From contig OZ038400.1 in NCBI GenBank assembly GCA_964036045.1, forward strand, positions 13,513,079 to 13,577,078: a stretch of DNA of 64,000 nucleotides, read 5' to 3'. Below the pieces are notes generated by a model. The model did no database searches, had not been told where the DNA came from, and worked only from the letters and a program-made list of their open reading frames with translations. The DNA comes from Eutreptiella sp. 'Long Island Sound 2002' (taxonomy: Eukaryota > Euglenozoa > Euglenophyceae > Eutreptiales > Eutreptiaceae). The position numbers and the translations under genes were made by a program. Positions 8,541 to 17,600 of this stretch are shown in pieces. Numbering within the stretch: position 1 is the first letter of the stretch; every line of letters starts with the position of its first letter.

Positions 8541-11273
8541 CCTGTGATCAGTACCCCTGGGCCAAGAACTCTGTCATCAGTACCCCCGGGCCAAGAACTC
8601 TGTCATCAGTACCCCTGGGCCAAGAACTCTGTCATCAGTAGCCCTGGGTCTAGAACTCTCTCATTAGTACCCCTGGGCCAAGAAATCTGTCATCAGTACC
8701 CCTGGGCCAAGAACTCTGTCATCAGTACCCCTGGGCCAAGAACTCTATCATCAGTAACCCTAGGCCAAGAACTCTGTCATCAGTACCCCTGGGTCAGGAA
8801 CTCTGTCATTAATATCCCTGGGTCTAGAACTCTGTCATCAGTACCCCTGGGCTAAGAAATCTGTCTTCAGTACCCTTGGGCCAAGTACTCTGTCGTCAGT
8901 AGCCCTGCGCCAAGAACTCTGTCATCAGTAGCCCTGGGTCAAAAACTCTTTTATCAATACCCCTGGGTCTAGAACTCTGTCATCATTACCCCTGGGTCAA
9001 GATCTCCGCCATCAGTACCCCTGGGTCAAGAACTCTGTAATCCGTACACCTGGGCCAGGAACTCTCTAATCAGTACCCCTGGGCCAAGAACTCTGTCTTC
9101 AGTACCCCTGGGCCAAGAACTCTGTCATCAGTACAGCCCCGTCAAGAACTCTCTCATCAGTACCCCTGGGTCAAGAACCCTCTCATCAGTACCCTGGGTC
9201 AAGAACTCTCTCATCAGTAGCCCGGGGCCAAGAACTCTGTCATCAGTACCCCTGGGTCAAGAACTCTGTCATTAATATCCCTGGGTCTAGAACTCTGTCA
9301 TCAGTACCCCTGGGCAAAGAAATCTGTCTTCAGTACCCTTGGGCCAAGTACTCTGTCGTCAGTACCGCCAGGTCGAGAGCTCTCTCATCAGTACCCCTGG
9401 GTCAAGGACTCTGTCATCAGTACCCCTGGGTCAAGAACTGTCTCATCAGTACCCCTGGGCCAAGTACTCTATCGTCAGTACCCCTGGGTCAGGAACTCTC
9501 TCATCAGTACCCCTGGGCCAAGAACTCTGTCATCAGTACCCCTAGGTCAAGAACTCTGTCATTAATTTCCCTGGGTCTAGAACTCTGTCATCGGTACCCC
9601 TGGGCCCAAAGGTCTGTCATCAGTACCCTTGGGCCAAGTACTTCGTCGTCAGTAGCCCTGGGCCAAGAACTCTGTCGTCAGTAGCCCTGGGTCAAGAACT
9701 CTGTCATCAGTACCCCTGGGTCAAGAACTCTGTCATCAGTACGCCTGGGCCCAGAACTCAGTCATCAGTACCCCTGGGCAAAGACCTCTGTCATCAGTAC
9801 CCCTGGGGCAAGAACTCTGTCATCAGTACCCCTGGGCCAAGAACTCTGTCATCAGTAGCCCTGGGCCAAGAACTCTGTCATCAGTACCCCTGGGCCAAGA
9901 ACTCTGTCATCAGTACCCCTGGGCCAAGAACTCTGTCATCAGTACCCGTGGGCCAGAAACTCTGTCCTCAGTACCCCTGGGCCAAGAACTCTGTCATCAG
10001 TACCCCTTGGCCAAGAACTCTGTCATCAATACCCCTGGGCCATGAACTCTGCCATCAGTACCCCTGGGCCAAGAACTCTGTCATCAGTACCCCTGGGCCA
10101 AGAACTCTGTCATCAGTACCCCTGGGCCAAGATCTCTGTCATCAGTACCCCTTGGTCAAGAACTCTCTCCTCAGTACACCCGGGTCAACAACTCTTTCAT
10201 CAGTAACCCTCGTTCCAGAACTCTGTCATTAATATCCCTCGGTCTAGAACTCTGTCATCAGTACCCCTGGGCCAAGAACTCTGTCTTCAGTACCCTTTGG
10301 CCAAGTACTCTGTCGTCAGTAGCCTTCGGCCAAGAACTCTGTCGTCAATAGCCCTGGGTCAAGAACTCTTTTATCAATACCCCTGGGTCTAGAACTCTGT
10401 CATCAGTACCCCTGGGTCAAGAACTCTGTCATCAGTACCCCTGGGTCAAGAACTCTGTCATCAGTACCCCTGGGCCCAGAACTCTGTCATCAGTACCCCT
10501 GGGCCAAGAACTCTGTCATCAGTACCCCCAGGCCAAGAACTCTGTCATCAGTACCCCTGGGCCAAGATCTCTGTCATCAGTACCCCTTGGTCAAGAACTC
10601 TCTCCTCAGTACACCCGGGTCAACAACTCTTTCATCAGTAACCCTCGTTCCAGAACTCTGTCATTAATATCCCTCGGTCTAGAACTCTGTCATCAGTACC
10701 CCTGGGCCAAGAACTCTGTCTTCAGTACCCTTGGGCCAAGTACTCTGTCGTCAGTAGCCTTGGGCCAAGAACTCTGTCGTCAATAGCCCTGGGTCAAGAA
10801 CTCTTTTATCAATACCCCTGGGTCTAGAACTCTGTCATCAGTACCCCTGGGTCAAGAACTTTGTCATCAGTACCCCTGGGTCAAGAACTCTGTCATCAGT
10901 ACCCCTGGGCCCAGAACTCTGTCATCAGTACCCCTGGGCCAAGAGCTCTGTCATCAGTACCCCCGGGCCAAAAACTCTGTCATCAGTACCCCTGGGCCAG
11001 GAAGTCTGTCATCAGTACCCCTGGGACAAGAACTCTGTCATCAGTACCCCTGGGCCAAGAACTCTGTCATCAGTACACCTGGGCCAAGAACTCTGTCATC
11101 AGTACCCCTGAGTTTAGAACTCTGTCATCAGTACCCCTGGGCCAAGAACTCTGTCATCAGTACCCCTGGGCCAGGAACTCTCTCATCAGTACCCCTGGGC
11201 CAAGAACTCTGTCTTCAGTACCCCTGGGCCAAGAACTCTGTCATCAGTACCGCCAGGTCAAGAACTCTTTCAT
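8541..11273 (+). repeat. 29-bp satellite array, block 2 (higher-order type)
   Basis: The same 29-bp monomer, but with ordered variants: a monomer with ATTAATATCCC then TCTAGA, one ending in GTACCCTTGGG, one with AAGTACTCTGTCGTC, one with GTAGCCC, and one with CTTTTATCAATACC. The ATTAAT landmark recurs at 8808, 9271, 9561 (as ATTAATTTCC), 10228 and 10663, that is after 16, 10, 23 and 15 monomers. The variants carry TAG and TAA stops, so open frames are short here. The block is cut by the 5' LTR at 11274. Confidence 0.95.
10131..11000 (+). repeat. 435-bp tandem duplication (15 monomers) in the satellite
   Basis: The stretch starting GATCTCTGTCATCAG at 10131 recurs at 10566, with matching rare variants: ACACCCGGGTCAACAACTC, then CCCTCGTTCCAGAAC, then ATTAATATCCCTCGG. 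A few substitutions separate the copies, for example TACCCTTTGG versus TACCCTTGGG. The 435-bp step equals exactly 15 monomers. Confidence 0.85.
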
Positions 11274-14219
11274 TGAAGCGGTACCCAGAACCCCACTGCC
11301 AGGTTACGGCATACAACCGGTCTCCGGTCCACTAACCCCATGCACGGCGTGTTCCGTGCCGTGAAGCCCCGCATCGGCAACCGATGCACCGCCAGCGGAG
11401 ATTTGTGTATCAGAATATCAGGAATCAACAGGGTTTTATTTTCATATTGTTTCCGTCAATTTTTACGCTTCCGTTCCGATACTCACTGTTTTGACTGCTG
11501 GCGGTTGGTTCGCGACTTTACCGTAACCGCCAGTTTAACTGTTTATGATGGAAATTTTAACGCTATCCGCGACGAAGGCTCCAAAGTCGCCAGGAACTGC
11601 ATGGATGCTTCCGCAATTTTCATAATTAATACTCGCAACCTTAATCCGAATTTTTCAGGATGTCGAAATCGGATTTTCGACTTCGACATCCCCGCACTTG
11701 ATTTGACCTCCTTCGAGTGGACCTACGTGCTTCCCCATACACGAATCAACTTCCCTTTTATCCTGCCCTCCATTTGTCTTAAAGATATGGGCAAAATAAA
11801 GTTGATTCGTGAGGCCACTTGTGAAGGTCATATCTCGTGTTGCTTGCGAGGATTTGCGATAAGGAAACGTGGGATGTATTCACAATACTCCCGACGTATT
11901 TTAGAAAGCATTATATGCCTTGCGTCTCCACACATGCGCGCTAGTGTAATGGATCATGGTCAAGAGGGTAGAGTTTGAGTTATAACTCTTTGGCCATGAC
12001 ATTGCGTGCGTTAAGATAGCTTTCGAGTGTAGCGCGCAAGTGTTGGTGTTGCATAGGAACTCTCCTTGAGTTCCTTTGAGCGATTGACACAAAGTTATGC
12101 CCTTGGAGGGGCATGACATATCGTGGTGGGAGCCACATTTTTGGGCAATATTTGGTATGTGCCATGTGTTGTGTTGCGAGCCCATTTGGCGGGCCCATTG
12201 CTCCAAGACAAGCCCGCCAATGGACCTCATATGGTGCAAGCCCCTTCTCCATACTCCCTACGGTCAATCGCAAGCCTAACCTTCGTGAAGGGAAGCTTGT
12301 GTGGTGATCCCGAAGCGATGCGTTGGGAGCAAGGTGTGTGTTTTACAATTTTCCATATTTTCATGTGCCCACTTGGGAAGTAGTGCTCGTAACCTTTCAA
12401 GGCGCCCCAAGTGGAGCACATATGTAGGATCGAAGGTCATTGGTGTCAAGTCATTGTGTTTAGAAGGATTAGTTGATTGCACGATCCAAGCCAAAGATAT
12501 TATAATATAATTGTGTGCCTTTCAAGGCACTTTGGTTTGTCTTTGTGCCAATCTAGCCGTTTTTGGCTCGTCATGATGTCAAGTGGCGACCGTGTATCTC
12601 AACGTTGCGCTCAATTGACATCATGACCCAAGTATGTTATGAGGGTACATACTTCGGTGGCCAACATATCTTGGACCCGGCGAATAACTCCTCTTAGGCT
12701 GGGCATACCGTGGCCGCCATGTTGGCGAGTTGGGACTATCCCAAATCATGGGCTCACTTGGCGACCCTGCCATTCCCAATACCGGAGGAGTTGGGCGACG
12801 CCCCAAAGATATGTTGGACATATATGACTTGATACCAATCCTATGGCACACTCCGGTCCGAGTCGGGCATGTACCTCATTTGCCCTAACCATGAGTGTGC
12901 GCAATTTTGGCCATTTTGAGCATTTTTCCACTTTTGCTGCCCGCCGTGCACTATGTTCTAACCCCCGTGCACGCCGGACGCATGGACCAATGGACCATAT
13001 ATGACATGGGTGTTATGGGTAATGGTCCCCATGGTCCACACACTACGTGGGCGAAGCGGAGCCGCCTTCGTTAAGGCGCTAGGCCAAATTAAGTATGGGC
13101 AATTTTGCCATTTTTGCATTTGTGGACCCAATTGGGATCGTCACCACGCCGAGCAGCATCGAGATCTTTGGGGGCCAAGGGCATGGGAGTCTCTGATGGA
13201 CTCCCAGTGGATGGCATATGGAATGCCGGATCCGATCTCCAAGCGGGCGTGGAGATATACTATTGGGAGCACACCGAATTTTGGCTCATTTCAAGCAGCC
13301 AAAATGACCCAATTTTGGGACCCCAATTTCCCCCTTCCGTGTGGTCAATTGGCGGCCCCATTCCTCTAAGCCCATATGGAGCCCGGACCCAAATCCAAGT
13401 TGTACACTCAGATATAAGTCCTAGGTCCTGCCTCCTACCCTGTGAGCGACTGGCCTTACCTTGGCCGAGCGAGCCACGCGTGGGAATGACGCCAATTTTG
13501 GTGATTTTGGCATCATGACCCCACTTGACTCATCCGTGTTGCCCTGATGCCGGGACCTCAGAGGGAACCAGGTTGGGTGAGGGCTCCAGGGAATTCGTAC
13601 TCAAAGGGCATAGGGTCAGTTGCCTCGTCCCTACCTCTGGCGGGTCCGGACGAGGGGTCAATTTTGGGAATTTTTGAGTTAGTTTCAGTTTGGGCTGAAA
13701 CAGCCCATTTTCAGCTACCAACTCCTGGGTGATAATGGCGGGGCCATATCTCTGGTTCAGAGAGGAGTTGGGACCTGCCGTTAAGGGAGCATTGGGAGCC
13801 ACTGTCGGTTGGCCTTGGAGCCCCTTGGTTTGCAGGAACTCGCCTGTGGCTGGGCGGGACACCTCTCCCATTGGCAGGGTTTGAGGGTCCGGACTGAGCA
13901 GGGCATGGGTTGTGTTTGAGCCCCCGCCCCCATCAGCCACTGAGAGGGTCGGACCTGGGATTGGGATATGAGTTGGGACTGAGTGTCTATAGTCCTGTGA
14001 TGCCCTTACCCCAGTCCAGTCTTAACCCCATGTGTACATATCCTGATGTGTTGTTGTACATACTTTTGTTCCCTCTTTGCAGAGTGGCAAGGATTCTGAA
14101 ACGCTTTGTCACATGACACAGGCGTATTGATGCCCTTGTGAGCGTAGTGCCTTGCCTGCCTGCTCACCTGTGCGTGTCACCGCAGCGTCCCGTGGCCGGC
14201 CCCCCACGGGGACGCGTCA
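11274..14219 (+). repeat. 5' long terminal repeat, 2946 bp
   Basis: Bounded by TG (11274) and CA (14219) and matched by the 3' LTR at 25517-28448. It holds an open frame at 11340-11978 with no recognisable domain, three strong inverted repeats in its first 550 bp, one more at 12571-12626, a TATAATATAA stretch near 12501 that could be a core promoter element, and repeated CAATTTTGG words between 12.9 and 13.7 kb. A 7-bp stem hairpin (CCCGTGG/CCACGGG) lies at 14189-14210, nine bases from the LTR end. Promoter and polyadenylation sites cannot be placed with certainty. Confidence 0.95.
11498..11811. other. Cluster of three perfect inverted repeats in the LTR
   Basis: Stem 1: CTGGCGGTT (11498-11506) pairs with AACCGCCAG (11525-11533). 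Stem 2: GATGTCGAA (11659-11667) pairs with TTCGACATC (11682-11690). Stem 3: CACGAATCAACTT (11740-11752) pairs with AAGTTGATTCGTG (11799-11811). All three are conserved in the 3' LTR at an offset of 14243 bp, apart from one outer base pair of stem 3. They may shape LTR RNA or be protein-binding palindromes. The role is not known. Confidence 0.7.
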
Positions 14220-14670
14220 AAAGCGTTTCACCGCCGCGGGGCTACCCAGCCCTCGCGTGCCACTCGGGGCCAACAACCCCGAGCAGCGCGTCGCAGCAGC
14301 GCGGCGCAGCTCGTAGCTCGCAGCGCAGCGCAGCGTCTCGCAGCGCAGCGCAGCAGCTCGCAGCGCCACTCAGCGACAGCGCCGAGTTCGTCACGGAGCC
14401 CGCAGCGCCGTCAAGAGCACCGCCCTGACCGCGCAGCAGCCGTGAAAGAGGTGCACAGACCAGGACTCCTGCATCAGCCCCATCGGCCGACCCGGAGTCC
14501 CATCGGCCGACCAGCAAGGCCGCGTCAACCACCTCCACAACCACCGGCTGCCCAGCACCAGCCGCACTTCCAATCCAGTGCTACAGCACCCTCCTCAACA
14601 ACCACAACCAGTTCGTTGAGTTGAACGAGTGCACGTCAAGGACCTCAAGACCAACAACGCCCCCGCTGCC
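14220..14670 (+). other. Retroelement leader between 5' LTR and gag
   Basis: GC-rich, 451 bp. Immediately after the LTR it reads AAAGCGTTTCACCGCCGC. It does not begin with the TGG expected of a primer-binding site complementary to a tRNA 3' CCA end, and no such site is visible nearby. Bases 14281-14390 are low-complexity CGCAGCGCAGC repeats. The 14-mer CCCATCGGCCGACC occurs twice near 14480 and 14500. A short ORF at 14138-14428 crosses the LTR boundary and has no recognisable content. Confidence 0.7.
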
Positions 14671-17600
14671 ATGGTGAATTGGCAAGAAGCGGGTAGGAGG
14701 TGGCCGCAGCCCCACCCCCATGTGGCGCGCCTGCTGAGCGGATTGCTGTGGGATCAGCAATACCGCTACAGCAATCCCCAGTGCGAAGGCGGCATGCCCG
14801 GGAGCTTCGAGCTCCGGGAGGACATGGGGGAGGACCGCCTGCGGGCAGTGGAGGAGTGGCTGCGGGCGGAAGGGTACGAGTACCGCTTCCGCCGCAAGCG
14901 CTGGAGGACGTGGACCCGGCCGGACAGGCCCGGCGAGGGGCTGCGCCCCGACGGGATTGAGGAGGACGAGGACCCCAATGCCTACCCGTCGGGCGCCTCG
15001 ATCAACGTCTCCATGTGGGACTTGATCGAGAAGAAGTTCCCGGAACCGGGGAACGAGCGCAGGCTGCAGGGCAGCAGCAGCGCGTCTCCGGCGACGGAGA
15101 AGAGGTCCGCCGGGGACAAGAAGAGGGACCGGAGGTGGCGGGAGTACCAGGAGTCCCTGGCTGCCGAAGCCGCCCAAGGCGCCAAGGGCGGAACCCCAGC
15201 CCCCAGTCCCCAACGGCCCAATGGTGGACACCACCCCGGCTCCACCACCCTTGGCGACTACATCCAAGTCGCCAAGCAGACCCAGGCCAAGTCCCGTCCG
15301 CTGCTCCTGAGGGCCCGGCAAGCACCAGCAGGCCCCAGCAGCGACGTGGAGTCGGCCCACCGCGGGAGGATGCCGGCCGACCAGGCCGGCTCCAGCAGCA
15401 GCGTCGCTCCCGAAAGGGACGTGGCGCTCGCCTGTGAGCGCGCCTGTGGGGTGCCCTGCAACCGTCGGGTTGTCCGGCAACGGGCCCGGCAGTACAGCGC
15501 TGCCGTGGAGGGCGCCACCGGCATCGCCCAGGAGGAGGCTGCGCAGTGGGCGCATGGCATGGCCATCCACGCCCAGACCGTGGCGGCCATTGCGGCCGGA
15601 CTCACGGCCGTAGCCGCCCATGGGGCAGCGACTGCCTGGGTCAACGGTGAGTTGGCGGCAGCCGACGAGGAAGCCCGCCTGACGCAGGAGGCCATTGCCT
15701 GCAAGGAGGCCGAGGTGAAGGCGCTGGAAGAGGCGCTTGCCCAAGGGAGGGCAAAGAAGGAGGCGGAGGAAAGGGCCCACGCCGAAGCGACGGCTAAGGC
15801 CCAGGAGGACGCCGCCAAGAAGGAAGCCATCGAGGCCGCGCGACGGAAGGTCGCTGAGGAGAAGGCCAAGACGGAGGCGGAGCTGGCGGCGTTGGAGGCG
15901 CAGAAGGCGCAGCTGCTGCAGGCCCGGGAAGCCGAGGCGGCTCGTGCTCGGGAAGAAGCCGAAGCGCGAGCTGCCGCAGCCACCGCCGCCGCAATGGAGG
16001 AGGCAGAGGCCAAACTCCGCCACGAGACTCCCCCGGGAGGATCGCGAGTGGAGACCCTTCGAAGGCTTTTCGAAGGGGACGCCTCCTCCAGGATGAAGCT
16101 TGATGAGGCGGACACGGGCAGCAGTGGGAGCGGTGGCACCACCGCCCGTCGACGGAGGAAGGGCAAGGGGAAGACCCCTGAGGAGCCGCGGAGGCCCGCG
16201 GGTGGGCACTCCCACGACAGTGACCCCTTCTTCACCGCCAGTGACGGGGATGAACGAGGCCGTCGACATCGCCAAGTGGTGGCTTGGACGGGCGAAGGTG
16301 GCGGAGACGTCCCCATGGAAGGTGAGGATGAGGATCCCCCTCCTCCCTACCGGAGCTCCGAGTCCTCCGTGACCGAGACGCCCAGGTGGGGCGACATGGA
16401 CGAGGATGACGACATGGAGTTCGGCATCACGAGGAAGCGCCCATCCTCGGACCCACCGAGGCGACCCGGCGGAGACCCACCGGGACCCCCTGGCGGAGGA
16501 CCATCAGGACCCCCTGGAGGACGCCCACCGAGTGGACCCCCTGGAGGCGGACCACCGGGCGGGGGAGGACCCCCTGGACCGGGCGGACCCGGCGGAGGCC
16601 CTCCTGGAGGACCCCCTGGGGACCCCGACGACCCACCAGGGAACGGCGGCCCGGACACCACCTGGCGGTGGATTGTCTACCTCCGCAGGAGGGTCTTTGC
16701 CCTCGAGTGCGAGGTAGACACGGGCAAGGTCGAGATGGCTCGCATCTCCGGGGTCGCCGCGCGCGCGCAGAAGGACCTGGACATCGCCAGGGCCGAGACC
16801 AAGTCGCTGACCAACGTCGTCAGCGGCCTGCAGGAGAGGCTGGATGCGCTGGAAGCCCGTGGGAGAGTCGGCAGCGACCACCGACCCCTGGAGTCTGGCT
16901 CGTGGGACGACGGCTGGGGACCCGGACCAGGTTCAGGCAGACCCCACGCCCCCGGCGGAGCCCCCAGGAGTCGCCCCAGCGCCAGTGCCCCCTCTCTCAC
17001 CGCCCCCTCTCACCACAGCGCGGGCCGCCGCAACGAGCGCGTGCCGCCCGGCAGTGGCAGTGAGGAATGGCGCGATGAGTGGCTCAGCGCGGACTACCAC
17101 AACCGCCGTGCTCCACCGCGGACGCCTGTACGCCCCCGACGCCCGCCACCAGCCCCGGCACCAATCCCCAGGGCTGGAGGACGTTATGGTGGACTCAGGG
17201 ATGAGGTCCCCAGAGGAGACGTGGAGTGGGATGTCGGCGAAGGTGAGGACCTGGATCTGGACCTGGACCTGGAGGAGTTCGACATCAGCCCGCCGCGTGG
17301 TGTACGACGGGAGGCCGCTGAACGCAGCCGCCGGCGCCGTGATGAGGATGCGTACATGGATGCAGTACGGCGTGAACATTTCGGTTCAGCGTACGTGGAG
17401 GAACCGCGGCGTAGCCACAGGGACTCCATGGAGGAGATGGACGTGGCGGCTGTGGGAGTCCGTGGGCGAGGGCGATGGGAACCTCGGTCGACCTCGCGAC
17501 CGGCGTTCATGGTCTCTAAGGCCGCGGACGCCGCCGTGTGGGAAGACTTGAAGGACATCAAGCCCCCCATGTACGATGGCAACCCCCTCAACCTCGACCG

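Noticed and set aside
11340-11978. LTR ORF as a real gene
   Set aside because: No domain, upstream ATG not shared by the two LTRs, and overlap with three hairpins. Kept only as a finding.
12550-12580. Dinoflagellate spliced-leader-like sequence (GCCGTTTTTGGCTCG)
   Set aside because: Only partly similar to the leader as I remember it, and it lies inside an LTR with many TTTTGG words. Not good evidence.
14281-14400. Coding repeat in the leader (CGCAGCGCAGC)
   Set aside because: Low-complexity GC-rich tract within the leader upstream of the gag ATG. The small ORF there crosses the LTR border.
14581-16275. Antisense ORF of 564 codons opposite gag
   Set aside because: It lies opposite a GC-rich gag with strong third-position bias, which keeps the antisense frame open. 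Composition is low-complexity Gly/Leu/Arg with no domain.
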